This document shows positions 29,784-41,380 of a stretch of 64,000 nucleotides of DNA, piece after piece. This DNA is from Datisca glomerata (Eukaryota > Streptophyta > Magnoliopsida > Cucurbitales > Datiscaceae). Under the pieces are notes generated by a model, which saw nothing but the letters and a program-made list of their open reading frames with translations, ran no database searches and was not told where the DNA came from. The DNA lies in the NCBI GenBank assembly GCA_003255025.1, contig QANY01005068.1:1-64000 (forward strand), in the 5' to 3' direction. The position numbers and the translations under genes were made by a program. Numbering within the stretch: the stretch's first letter is position 1; each line of letters begins with the position of its first letter.

Positions 29784-30598
29784 TGGATGAAGCACTCAAT
29801 AGGAGTATGACGTGGAGTGTGACGTGGAATATGACAACCTGCATGGAGCATGGCGTGACATCCAACATGACAGCCTCCATGGAGCATGATGTGGCCTCCA
29901 ACATGACATCCTACATGAACCATGACATGGCATCCAACATGGCAGCCGACATGGAGCATGATGTGGTATCCAATATGGCAACCTACATGGAAAGACATCC
30001 TACATGGCATTACATTTGGAGCATGATGTGGCGTTCAATATGCAAGTCCACATGGAGCATGACATGGTATTTTAAATTATGACAAGGAAGCAAGACACCT
30101 TGTCAATCCTAACCAAGAAGTGGACAGCCAATATGAGTCTTTTGGGTGGATTATAAGTTTCTTATTTATTGTAAATTATATTTCTTTATCTTTTCAATTT
30201 AGTTTAGGTTATTTAAACACTTTAGAACTTTTTAGGCTTCTAGTTTTTCTATTTAAGCATGATTTCACAATGTATTAAAAACTTTGATCAATATATTCTT
30301 TGTGAGAGTTTTCTCTTTGGTTCTTCTTAGAAATTTTTCAGACTTATCAAGAATATTCTTGTGGTGTCTAAAACCTAGACTTATCACTCACTTTTCCTTC
30401 TTGTTCTTGGGTGTGGCGTCTAACCATACATTTGATTCTTTTCGAAGCATCAATTTTAGTCTTAGGTCTTATATCTAAGGTTCTCTTTGTGTCATAGAAA
30501 ACTGGTCAGGGTTTCTTCTTCTTTAAAATCGATCCTTGGGTTCTTGAACCATCATTGTTATCGGGTTTCATCCCAAAGCGACGGTGAGGTTCATGTCA
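29699..30598 (+). repeat. 3' LTR-B of element 4
   Basis: Starts TGATGAGG after GGAGGGAA and ends TTCATGTCA, close to the TTCATATCA end at 24465. The pol C-terminus ('GQITKVRGNIMDEALN') runs without a stop into the 12-residue repeat and ends at 30080. LINE-B resumes at 30599. Confidence 0.82.
29815..30070 (+). repeat. 36-bp minisatellite in LTR-B, pol frame intact
   Basis: Cleanest array: at least four consecutive 36-bp units (about 29838-29990), then degenerate units. The plus frame continues from the pol C-terminus and encodes 'MEHGVTSNMTAS', 'MEHDVASNMTSY', 'MNHDMASNMAAD', 'MEHDVVSNMATY'. Confidence 0.85.
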
Positions 30599-32948
30599 CT
30601 CATCCCCCACATATTCCACCCCTAAACCCCCATTTCTCCCTCACTTCTCCCAAACACACCTCCCTCAACCCATTTGGATGATGACAGTGGCTGGATTGAG
30701 ATTAAATCCAAGAGATCAAGGAAGAAAGTCAACTCAGAAGTGGGACTTGAATTGGCCTTAGTACTAGACCAAGACATAGTTGAAGCTTCCCCACTAAGGG
30801 TTGAACCTATTGAGCACTTAACTGAGGAAGAAGAGGATAATCTTGCTGTCGTGAGCAAGAACCAAGAGCTTTCCACCCCTTCTCCTTCTCTAAACACACC
30901 CAGCTCAAGAAAAAGGAGAAAGAAGACGAAGAAGACGGTCAATGGCACACCACACCCTGCAAAGGGTAGAGATAAAGGAGTTGCAGCTAGTGGGGAAACT
31001 CACAACTTACACATTCATGTTTAATCTTGCTACTTGGAACTTTAGGGGCCTCAATGACTCCTTAAAACAAGCTACTGTGAGGAAGCTTTGTAAGAATTTC
31101 AATCTTTCTCTTTGTTCTTTACTTTAAACTAAAGTAAACAACTTTAAATTCACTAATCTTGCTAAGACCATTTTTCCTAATTGGGAGGTGGTAGCAAACT
31201 AGAATTTTGCTGCAGGAGGTAGAATTTGGGTTGCTTGGGACCCAAAAGTACTTGATGTAATAGTTTTGGATACTACTAACCAAGTTATATTTTGTAAGTT
31301 TACTACTAAGCATTCTAATGCTGTATGTTATATCATATTCATACATGCTTCAAATTTTAAAGTGATCGGGAAGAAGATTTGGGAATCCTTGTGCTCCCAC
31401 CACTCTCTCACTTCTCATGCCCCATGGCTTATCACCGAAGATTTCAATGTTATTGCCTCCCCTAGTGAGAAATCAGGAGGAGCTAAGGGATGGGATGAAG
31501 GCATCTTTGACTTCAACAAATGCACTTTTAATATTAAAGTTGAGGACCTTGCATACTCAGGTTGTCAATTCACATGGTCAAACAAGCATCATGATGGAAC
31601 CTCTATTATGTGTAAGTTGGATAGAGCCATGGTAAATATTCACTCGATGGACTCGTTCCCCAACACAAAGTGTCTCTTTGCTCCTCTTGGCATCTCTGAT
31701 CACAGTCCAATTATCTTACAAATGGAGAAGGACTCCTATAAACCAAGCGTAAGCTTCAAGTTTTTTGAGTTTTGGTTTGAAAGAGAAGTGTTTTGGCAGC
31801 CTTTGGACAGAGTTTGGGGGGTTGAGATTTCAGGGACAACAATGTTTAGGCTCTATAAGAAGCTTAAGGCACTCAAAGGTGAACTGAGGAGGTTCAACCA
31901 AAGATTTTGCAGTGATCTTCCTTCTAGAGTTAAATTGGCTGAAGGACACATGGAGTCAATTCAAAACTTATTGGGAAATGACCCTTTAAATACATTGTTA
32001 CAGGCTTAGGAGAGAGGTGCATGCTCCAAATTCTTTGAGCTTAGACATGCTAAAGAAAGCTTCTACAGGCAGAAGTCAAGAGTGTTTGGTTCAGAGACTG
32101 AAGATAACAAAACCATTCAGCTTGCCTGGGGATTGAATGCCTCTATTTTTGACAATTAAGCTTGGTTCTTCTGTTTCTTTAGGATGTTATCACTTGTAAT
32201 CTTCTGTTAGTGTTTGGGTGCCTCCAGCTTGTGTGTTGGCTGGTTCCTTTTTATTTGTGTCTTTTTCCTGGGGTATGCCCCTTGTATATTTGTTTGTTTC
32301 TTCTTCGGTTTATACAATTTTTTATTTTACCGAAAAAAAAAACGAAGTCAAGAGTACAGTGGCTTCAGTTGGGTGATCAGAACACTTCTCTCTTTTTCCA
32401 AAGCATGAAAAGGAATAGATTCAAAACCAGGATTACACACCTGGACAACCAAGGCTCTCTACTTACCTCCCATGGAGAGATCCAAGGATCATATATTGGA
32501 TTACTACAAAAATCTCTTGGGTACACTAAATGAAGAAATGGGAGTCAATTGGAGTATACTTGATTGTGCTTTGCCAAGAAAGCTTGGACCTGATCAGGCT
32601 GTACCTTTGGCTCTTCCCATTGAAGAAAATGAGGTCAAGCAAGCTATTTTCAGTATGGGAAGTGGCAAAGTTCCTGGACCAGATGGGTTTTCAGCTGGGT
32701 TCTTTAAGAAAGCATGGCATGTGGTGGGTGGGGATGTAACCAAAGATGTTTTGGAGTTCTTTACTACAGGTTACCTCATAAAAGAGGTTAACTCAACTGC
32801 AATCACCTTAATACCAAAGTTCCCTAATCCTACTAGTATTGAGGACTTTAGACCTATCTTTTGCTGCAATGTAGTCTACAAGTGCATCATAAAAATACTT
32901 GCTGAAAGACTCAAGCTTATATTACCCAACATCGTAAGTCGGAACCAA
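30599..32948 (+). mobile_element. LINE-B copy 3: ORF1 end, endonuclease, start of RT
   Basis: The ORF1 C-terminus (30674-31024) is followed by ORF2 from 31018 ('MFNLATWNFRGLND'). Endonuclease blocks are intact ('DFNVIASPSEKSGG', 'SGCQFTWSNKHH', 'ISDHSPII'), but nonsense codons occur at about 31125, 31201 and 32007. RT runs from 32356 to 32948 with 'GPDGFSAGFFKKAWH', 'LIPKFPNP' and 'FRPIFCCNVVYKCI', and is cut at 'VSRNQ' by the pyrimidine tract. A LINE-A fragment interrupts it at 32084-32343. Confidence 0.87.
32084..32343 (+). mobile_element. LINE-A copy 4, 260-bp 3' fragment with TSD
   Basis: Contains the last 20 or so codons of ORF2 ('ETEDNKTIQLAWGLNASIFDN'-like), the 3' UTR with GGGGTATGCCCC and TTTACCG plus poly(A). 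The 12-bp duplication GAAGTCAAGAGT at 32072-32083 and 32344-32355 flanks it exactly, and LINE-B ORF2 reads on across it. Confidence 0.93.
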
Positions 32949-33604
32949 AGTTCTCTTTCTCTCTCTTTCCCTCTCTCTCTCCCCCTCTCTTTCTCTCGTT
33001 CTCCCTTTACCTCGCTCTCTCTCTATCTTACTCTCCCACTGTCTTTCTCGCTCTCACACTCTTTTTCTCGTCCTCTCTCTATATCTCACTCTCTCATTCT
33101 CTCTCCCCCTATCCCTCCTTCTATCTTCGTCTCCCTCTCCCTCTATCACCGTCCCTCCCTCTATCTCCTTCTCTCCCTCCCCCTCTCTCCCTCTATCACC
33201 GCCTCTCCCTCTCTCTCTCTCGCTCTTCCTCTTTCTCTCTCTTTCCCTTTCTCTCTCTTTCTCTCTGTCTCTCTCTATCTCCCTCTCTCTCCCCCTCTTT
33301 CTCTCTTTTTCTCTCACCCTCTCTATCCCACTCTCTCATTGTCTCTCGCTCTATCTCCCTCTCTCCATCTCTCAATTTTCCTCTCTCTCTCTCTCTTTCT
33401 CTAGCTCCCTCTTTCTCTCTTTTTCTCCCTCCCTCTCTCTCACTTTCCTTCCCTCTCCTTCTCTGTTTCTCTCGCTTAATCCCACTCTCTCACTCTCTCC
33501 CTCCCCCTTCTCTCTCGGTCTCTCGGTCTGTCTCTCTCCCTCCCTCCCTCTGTCTTCGTCTCTCTCTCTCCATCTCTCTCTCTCTCCCACTTTCTCTCCT
33601 CTCA

Positions 33605-33641
<37 letters not shown>

Positions 33642-35098
33642 CCTCTCTTTCTTTCTCTTTCTCCCTCCCCCTCTCTCTCACTCTCCTTCTCTCTATCTCT
33701 CTCTGACACTCTATCACTCTCTCCCTCTCCCTCTTTCCCCCTCTCTCTTTTTCACTTTTAGTCTCTCTGTCTGTCTTTCTCCCTCTCCCTTTCTCTCTCC
33801 CACTCCTTCTCTCCCTCTCTCTCTATTACTCTCCCTCTCTCCCTCTCTCTTTCTCTCATTCTCTCACCCTCTATCTCACTCCCCTCTTTCTAGCCCTCTC
33901 TCTTTATCTCTCTCTCTATCTCTCTCCCCTCTTTCTAGCCATCTCTCTTTGTCTCTCTCTTTCTCTCTCTCTCTATCTCTCTCCCTCTATCTCTCTCCCT
34001 CTCCCTCCCTCTCTCACTCACTTTGTCTCTCTATCTCTCTATCTCCCTATCTCCCTTTCTCTCTGTCTCTCTATCTTACTCTCCCACTCTCTTACTCTCC
34101 CTTTCTCTCTATCTCCCTATCTCTCTTTCTCCTCGTCTCTCTATCTCTCGCTCTCCCTCTGTCTCCCTCTATCTCCATCTCTCTCTCCCTCTCCCTATCT
34201 ATCTTCCTCACTTTCTCTCTCTCCCACCCTTTCTCTCTCTCCTCCACAGTCTCTCTCCCTCTCTCTATCTCTTTCCCACTCTCTCTTTGTCGCCCTTTCT
34301 CTATCTCTCCCCCACTCTTTCTTTGTCGCCCTCTCTCAGTCCCCCTGTCTCTCTCCCCTCTTTCTAGCCCTCTCTCTATCTCTCTATCTCTCTCTCTCCC
34401 TTCTCTCTCACCCCTTCTATGTCCCTCCCTCCTAGTCTCTCCCCTACTCTCTCCCTTCTTTCCATCTTTACCTTTCTATCTCTCTAACCCACACACTCTC
34501 TCTCCCTCCCTCTCTCTCTCCCACTCCCCCTCTCTCTCTCACTCCCCACTCTCTCTGTCTCCTCACTCACTCTCTCTCGGTCTCCCTCTCTCTCTCTCCC
34601 TATCTCCCTCTCCTTCTTTCCCTCTCTCTCTCACCCTCCCTCTCTCTTTCTCTCTCTTTCTATTCCCCCGCTCTCTCTCTCTCGCTCTCCATTTACCTCT
34701 CTCTCTCTCTATCTTACTCTCCCACTATCTTTCTCGTCCACTATCTTTCTCGCTTTCACACACTCTCTCTCATCCTCTCTCTCTACATCTCCCTCTTTCA
34801 TTCTCTATCTCTCTCTATATCTCTCTCTCTATATCTCTCTCTCCCTTTCCCTACTTCTATCTTCATCTCTCTTTCTCTTTCTCTCTCCCTCTATCATTGT
34901 CTCTCCCTCTCACTCCCTCTATCTCTCTCCCTCTCTCCCTCTATCACCGTCTCTCCCTCTCTCGCTCTTCCCCCCTCTCTCTCTCTTTCCCACTTTCTTT
35001 CTCTGTCTCTCTCTATCTCCCTCTCTCTCTTTCTCTCACGCTTTCTCTCACTCTCATTGTCCTTCGCTCTATCTCCCTCTCTCTGTCTCTCAATTTCC

Positions 35099-35148
<50 letters not shown>

Positions 35149-35899
35149 AGCTCCCTCTCTCTCCCTCTCTCTTTCCCACTCTCTCACTCTCCTTCTCTCT
35201 CCCTCTCTCTCTCTCTCTCTCGGTCTATCTCACTCTCCCTCCCTCCCTCTCTCTCTCTCACCAACACTCGCGCTCTCCCCCTTCCTCTATCTCCGTCTCT
35301 CTCTCTCCCCCACTCTCTCTATCTATCTCTCTATCTCCCTCTCTTTTTCTCTCTTTCTCCCTCCCTCTCTCTCTCACTCTTTTTCTCTCTCTCTCTCTCT
35401 CTCCCACACTCTCTCACTCTCTCCTTCTCTGCCCCTCTCTCTTTCTCCCTATCACTCTTTTTCTCTCTCCCTATCTCCCCCTCTCTCCCTCTCTCCCTAT
35501 CTCCCCCTCTCCCACTCCTTCTCTCCCTCCCTCTTTATCACTCTCCCTCTCTCTCTCTCTTTTTCTCATTCTCTCTCCCTCCCTCTCCTCTCTTTCTAGC
35601 CCTCTCTCTCTCCCTTCTCTCTCACTCCCTCTCTCTCCCCTTCTCTCTCTCTCCCCTCATTCTCTCTCTCCCCTTCTCTCTCCCTTCTTTCTCTCTATCT
35701 TTCTATCTCTCTAACCCATTATTCCTCTATCACTCTCTCTCTCCCACACACTCTCTCTCCCTTCACTCTCTCTATCTCACTCTCCCTCCCTCTCTCTCTC
35801 TCTCTCGCTATCCCCCACTCTTTCTGTCTCCTTGCCCTCTTTCTCCCTCTCCCTCTCTCTCTTCCTATCTCCCTCTCTTTTTCTCCCTCTCTCTCTCTA

Positions 35900-35945
<46 letters not shown>

Positions 35946-36500
35946 CCTCTCTCTCTTTTCCCCCTCTCTCTCCCGCTCTCCCTCTACCTTTTTCCCTATC
36001 GTACTCTCCCACTCTCTTTCTCGCTCTCTCTCGATCTCACTCTCGCTCTCTCATCCTCTCTCTCTATCTCTTTCTCTCATTCTCTCTCTCTTTCTCCCTC
36101 TCTCTATCTCTCTCTCACTCTCTCTCTCCCTCTCTCTCCTTCTATCTTCGTCTCTCTCTCCCGCTCTCCCTCTATCACCGTCTCTCCCTTTATCTCCCTC
36201 TCTCTCTCCGTCTCTCTCCCTCTCGCTCTCACTCTTCCGCTGTCTCGCTCTTTCCCACTTTCTCTCTCTCTATCTCCCCCTCTCTCTCTTAATCTCTCTC
36301 TCTCTCTCTCACTCTCTCATCATTTCACTCTCTCTCTCATCATTTCACTCTCTCTCCTGTCTCTCTCTTTCTATCTCCCTCTCTCTCTCTCTCTCTCACT
36401 CTATCATTATCTCTCACCCTATCTCCCTCTCTCTCTCTCTTTCTCTAGCTCCCTCTCTCTCTCTCCCCCTCGCTCTCTCTCACACTCCTCCTTTAGGATT
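32949..36500 (+). repeat. Polypyrimidine tract 1 (3.55 kb, CT-rich on the plus strand)
   Basis: Almost entirely C and T on the plus strand, with isolated A or G in recurrent words (TATCTC, GTCTC, CACTCTC). It begins abruptly inside LINE-B RT. Long open frames of Ser/Leu/Pro and, on the other strand, Arg/Glu codons are artefacts of composition. It is not a pure (CT)n microsatellite: 18-mers such as CTATCTTACTCTCCCACT recur at 33023, 34071 and 34709, with a one-base variant at 35996. Confidence 0.92.
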
Positions 36501-36719
36501 TCGGTTTTTCTTAAATTAAAATTCTGGACCCTTAAAACATTCTAGTAAGACATATTTATAGCATTTACAAAAGTTTCCTAAAATCCTAAAACTCAAGAAT
36601 AGGAAACTAACCTAATTATATTTTAAAAAATAATTAAGAATAGACTATATTAAGCTAAATAAAATTAATGGACTCTAAGTAATGTCAAATTTTGTTCAGC
36701 CCAAGAGGTAATTCAACCC
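36501..36719 (-). repeat. LTR-A fragment inside the pyrimidine tract
   Basis: Minus-strand match to the middle of LTR-A (compare 27585-27800 and 41810-42020), including the AATTTTAATTTAAGAAAAACC block. Both edges pass directly into CT-rich DNA, and there is no TSD. Confidence 0.85.
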
Positions 36720-36900
36720 ATCTCTCTCGGTCTCTCTTTTTCTCTCGCTCTCCCTCCCTCTCTCTCTCTTTCTCTCCACCCCCTATCTCTCATTCTCTCT
36801 CCACCCCCTCTCTCTTTATCTCTCCACCCCCTCTCTCTCTCCTCTATCCCTCTCCCCATCACTCTCCTTGTCTCTCTATACCTCCTTTTCTCTCCCTCTC

Positions 36901-36931
<31 letters not shown>

Positions 36932-38907
36932 CACTCTCTTTCTCCCTCTCCCTCTCACTATCTCCCTCAGGGTCCCTCTATCACCGTCTCTCCCTCTCTC
37001 TTGCTCTCTCTCTTTCTCTCTCTTTCTCTAGCCTTCTCTCTCTCACTCTATCAATGTCTCTCGCTCTATCTCCCTCCCTCTCTCTCTCTCTCTTTCTCTA
37101 GCTCCCTCTCTCTCTTTCTCTCTCTCACTCTCTCTTTCTCCCTCCCGCTTTCTCTCTCTCTCATGCTCTCTCTCTCTTTTTTTTTCTCTCTCTCTCTATC
37201 TTTCTATCTCTCCCCCCCCTCTCTCTCTCTCGCTCTTTCTCTCTTGCACTCTCTCCCCCACTCTCACACTCGCTATCTCTCTCTATCTCTCCATCTTTCT
37301 CTCTCTTATCTTCTCTATCCCTCTAACTCTTCACTCTTCCTTTCCGTCTCTCACTCTTTGTCACTCCTTCTGTCTCTTTATCTCTCTGACTCTCTCTATC
37401 TCCCACTGGCATGCCCTCCTCTCTCTCACTGGCATGCCCTCTCTCTCTCTCCCTCTCCCCTTTCTCTCTCACTCACTCGCTCTCTCTCTCGCCCTCTCTC
37501 TCCCGCTATCTCGCTCTCTCTCTCGCCCTCTCTCTCCCGCTATCTCGCTCTCTCTCTCCCTTTTTCTTCCTCTCTCTCTCTCTCCCTCTCCCCTTTCTCT
37601 CTCACTCACTCTCTCTCTCTCGTCCATTCACTCCCGCTCTCCCTTTTTCTCCCTCTCTCTCCCTCTCTCTGTCGCTCTCTCTCTATCTCTCTCTATCTCC
37701 CTCTCTCTCCCTCTTTCCCCTTCTATCTCGATCTCTCTCTCTTTCCCCCTCTCTCTTCCTCTGTCACAGTCTATCCTTCTCTCCCCCTCTATCTCCCTCT
37801 CTCTCTCCCTCTCTCTCTCTCGCTATTCCTCTCCCTTTCTTTCTTCCCACTTTCTCTCTCTTTCTCTGTCTTTCTCTCTTTCTCTCTCTCAATACTCCCC
37901 AAGTCCTCTCTCTTTCTCTCTCCATCTCTCTCACTATATCATTGTCTCTCTCGCTCTATCTCCCTCTCTCTCGGTCTCTCCCTCCCTCTCTTCCTCTCCC
38001 ACACTCCCACTCTCTCTTTCTCTCTCCACCCCCTCTCTCTCCTCTATCCCTCTCTCTCTCCTTCTCTCTCAACCTCCCTTTCTCTCCCTATCTCTCTCCC
38101 TCGGTCTCTCTGTCTCTCTCTCACTCATCATTTCACTCTCTCTCACTATCTCCCTCTCTCTCCGTCTCTCTCTTCGCTCTCCCTCTCTGTCCCGCCTCTC
38201 TCTCTCCCCTCTCTCTCCCCCTCTCTCCTTGTCTCTCTCCTTCTCTCTCCCTCTCTCTCCCTTACTCTCTCTTTGTCTCTTTTTGTCTCTCTCTCTCTCA
38301 CTCTCCTCCACTTTCTCTGTCTCCTTGCTCTCCCTCTCTCCCTCTCCCTCTCTCTCTGTGTCTCTCCCTATCTCCCTCTCCTTCTTTCCCTCCCTCTCTG
38401 TGTCTGTCTCTCTTAATCTCCCCCGCTCTCTCTCTCTCTTTCTCTCTCCCTTTCTATCTCTCGCCCTCTCTCTCTCTCCCTCCCTCTCTCCTCTTTCTCT
38501 CTCCCTCCCTCTCTCTCCTCTTTCTCTCTCTCGCTCTCCCTCTAACTCTCTCTCTCCATCTTACTCTCCCATTCTCTTTCTCGCTTTCTCTCGCTTTCAC
38601 ACTCTCTCTAGTCCACTCTCTATCTCCCTCCCTCATTCTCTCTCTCTATCTCTCTCTCCCTCTCTCTCCTTCTATCTTCCTCTCTCTCTCTCCTTTCTCT
38701 CCCTCTATCACCGTCTCTCCCTTTCTCTCCCTCTATCACCGTCTCCCCCTTTCTCTCCCTCTATCACCGTCTCTCCCTCTCTCTTTCTCACTATTCCTCT
38801 CTCTCTCCCACTCTCTCTTTCCCCCTTTCTCTCTCTCTGTCTCTCTCTCTTTCTCTCTCCATCTCCCTCTCTCCCTCTCTCTCCCCCACTATATCTCTTT
38901 CTCTCTA

Positions 38908-38945
<38 letters not shown>

Positions 38946-39008
38946 TTGTTGCTCTCTCTTTGTGTCGCTCTCTCTCTGTCCCCCCTCTTTCCCCTCTCTC
39001 TAGCTCTC
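36720..39008 (+). repeat. Polypyrimidine tract 2 (2.29 kb)
   Basis: Same composition and word types as tract 1. The module CCATCTTACTCTCCCATT ... CCTTCTATCTTCCTC ... TATCACCGTCTCTCCC recurs at 38557-38780, and TATCACCGTCTC repeats in a local series at about 38706-38770. It ends at the 5' junction of a LINE-D fragment. Confidence 0.9.
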
Positions 39009-39728
39009 TTTTGGGTGGCTATAAAAGGAAAGTTGCTGACTAAGGATAGAATGGAACATTGGTCCATGCCTACATCTATTAGTCCTTCATGTGTATTTTG
39101 TCTGGATGGGTGTGAGTCAGCTGAGCACCTTTTGTGGGACGTAAATCCACAACATCAATTTGGGATCTCTTCTAGCTAAATGTGGTTTGAGCAGCCCCGA
39201 CTCCAACTGGTGTCAATGGATCTGTTGGCTCCTATTTAAGACGAAAGGTAAGTCCCTTGTTAGCTCCATTCTGAAGCTTCTTTTTACAACCTTTATCTAC
39301 CATATTTGGAGGGAGAGGAACCTCAGAATCTTCAAGGGTAAATCAAGGATATTGCTGTTTTGATCAAGGTTATCTCGGGCTCCATTAGGGATAGGCTTTG
39401 GTTACTTAGGGGTGTACATGCCTCAAAGTCGAACCTGTCTCTCCAAGCTGCTTGGGATCTCAACCTATTGAATTTTGAGCCTCTCCTTAAGGGTTGAATA
39501 TATTAATATGTTTCTTTGTATTGTTTCTTTGTATTGAATAGTTTGGTTTTATATTGTAATGGGTTGAGATTTAGTTGACTTATTTTATTTATCGGGTTTA
39601 GAGTTGTTTTCGATATAGCTAGCTAGGCTTACCTCTTTATTGGCTTTGTGGCTTTGTATATCCTGGGGTATGCCCCTTGTAATTTTTGTATGTATTTTTC
39701 GGGTTAATAGATTTTTAGCTTACAAAAA
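39009..39728 (+). mobile_element. LINE-D 3' fragment
   Basis: Reads the ORF2 zf-RVT-like C-terminus ('WVAIKGKLLTKDRMEHWSMP', 'CVFCLDGCESAEHL'), frame-broken at about 39150 and 39360. The 3' UTR follows with CCTGGGGTATGCCCCTTGTA at about 39661-39680 and poly(A) at about 39722-39728. It is close to the minus-strand LINE-D at 9822. Left flank is the CT tract, right flank is satellite, and no TSD is visible. Confidence 0.85.
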
Positions 39729-41380
39729 AATGTGTATTGGGAGTCAAAAGTCAATTCGAGTAAGCCATGCTCAAAAGATCCAAGTTTAGCCAAGTTCATC
39801 TAGTTTGGCCTAAACACGTCACATTGGGTATTTTTGACTCCGTATGACACTAGAAGCACCTAAAAGTACTACAACACTCCAAATTATTATCCCAAACATA
39901 AACTAAGTATCAAAAGTCAGCTCGAGTGCATGCCGTGCCCAAACAATCCTAGTTTAGCCAAGTTCGTCTAGTTTGGCCCTAAACAAGCCTCATTGGGTCT
40001 TTTTGACTACATATGGCACTAGAAGCATCTAAAACGACCAAAACACTCCAAATTCTTATCCCAAACTTGTATTGGGTGTCATAGTCAGTTCGAGTGCATT
40101 CCATGATCAAAAGATCCAAGTTTAGTCAAGTTCATCTAGTTTGGCTATAAACACGTCCTGTTGGACCTTTTTGACTCCGTATGGCACTAGAAGAACCTAA
40201 AAAAACCACACCACTCCAAATTCTTATCCCAAACGAGTATTGGATGTCAAAATTTAGTTCAAGTGCAAGTCAGTTCCAAAAGATCCAAGTTTAACCAAGT
40301 TCATCTCGTTTCAGTCCAAACACAACCCATTAGGTATTTTAGACTCCGTATGGCACTAGAAGCACCTAAAATGACCACAACACTCCAAATTCTTATCCCA
40401 AACAAGTATTGGGTGTCAAAAGTCAGTTCGACTACATGTCATGCCGAAAAGTCCAAATCAAGTTCATAGTTTGGCTCCAAACACATCCCATTGGGTCTTT
40501 TTGGCTCCGTATGGCACTAGAAGCATCTAAAATGACCACAACACTCCAAATTCTTATCCCAAACAAGTATCGGGTGTCAAAAGTCAGCTCGACTGCATGT
40601 CATGCCGAAAAGTCCAAGTTTAGTCAAGTTCATCTAGTTTGGCTCCAAACACGTCCCATTGGATCTTTTTGACTCTGTATGGCACTAGAAGCCTCTAAAA
40701 TTACCACAACACTCCAAATTATTATCCCAAACGTGTATTGATGTCAAAAATCAGTTCGAGTACATGCCATGCCCAAACGATCCAAGTTTAGCCAAGTTCG
40801 TCAAGTTAGGCCCTAAACACGTCCCATTGGGTGTTTTTGACTCCGTGTGGCACTAAAAGCACCTAAAATGACCGTAACACTCCATCCTATCCCGAGTGTT
40901 TATTCGGTGTCAAAGTCAGTTCAAGTACATGTCGTGCCCAAAAGATCAAAATTTAGCTAAGTTCATCTCGTTTCGGCCTAAACACTGTCCTTTGAGTCTT
41001 TCGGCCTAAAATGACCACAACACTGTAATTTTTTTTTAAACATGCATTGTGCATCAAAAGACAGTTCAAGTACATGATATGCCCAAAAAATCCATGTTTA
41101 ACGATGTTCTTCTAGTTTGGCCCTAAAAACATCCGATTAGGTCTTTTTGACTGTGTATGGCATTAGAAGCACCTAAAACCACCACAACACTCTAAATTTA
41201 TATCTCAAACGTTTATAGAGTGTCAAAAGTCAGTTCAAGTACATATCATGCACAAAAGATCCAACTTTATTGAACTTCATCTGGTTTGGACCTAAAAATG
41301 TCCCATTACGTCTTTTTGACTGTGTATGGCACTAGAAGCACCTAAAACGATCACATCACTCCAAATTCTTATCCCAAATG
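39729..41380. repeat. Satellite array 1 (about 168-bp monomer)
   Basis: Tandem monomers recognised by the phrase AAATTCTTATCCCAAAC at 39881, 40050, 40218, 40387, 40548 and 40716, giving spacings of 169, 168, 169, 161 and 168 bp. Other shared words are TCCAAGTTTAGCCAAGTTC and GACTCCGTATGGCACTAG. About ten diverged monomers are present. Orientation is opposite to the arrays at 57355 and 63438. Confidence 0.92.

Larger units (their letters stand above)
27927..30598 (+). mobile_element. Gypsy element 4, internally deleted, with 3' LTR-B
   Basis: Gag C-terminal half, zinc knuckle, protease, linker, then direct joins to the RNase H C-terminus and the integrase tail, polypurine tract (29686-29698) and 3' LTR (29699-30598). 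The 5' LTR, PBS and gag N-terminus are missing at the LINE-B junction near 27926. RT, most of RNase H and the integrase core are deleted, yet long open frames persist. Confidence 0.85.

Noticed and set aside
29838..29990. Regular 36-bp repeats as a possible CRISPR array
   Set aside because: Units are directly adjacent without unique spacers, and the context is a plant LTR retrotransposon.
29684..30010. Minus-strand His/Cys/Gly repeat frames ('HVGCHVGCHVM' type) at 15781-16014, 23531-23824 and 29684-30010
   Set aside because: They are the antisense reading of the 36-bp LTR minisatellite. A unit divisible by three keeps all frames periodic, and the sense frame continues pol.
33949..36519. Open frames of 856, 574, 530 and 581 codons rich in Ser, Leu and Pro (and Arg/Glu frames on the other strand) in 32949-39008
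   Set aside because: They come purely from CT-rich low-complexity DNA, which lacks stop codons in most frames. Several overlap in different frames, and there is no domain or start context.
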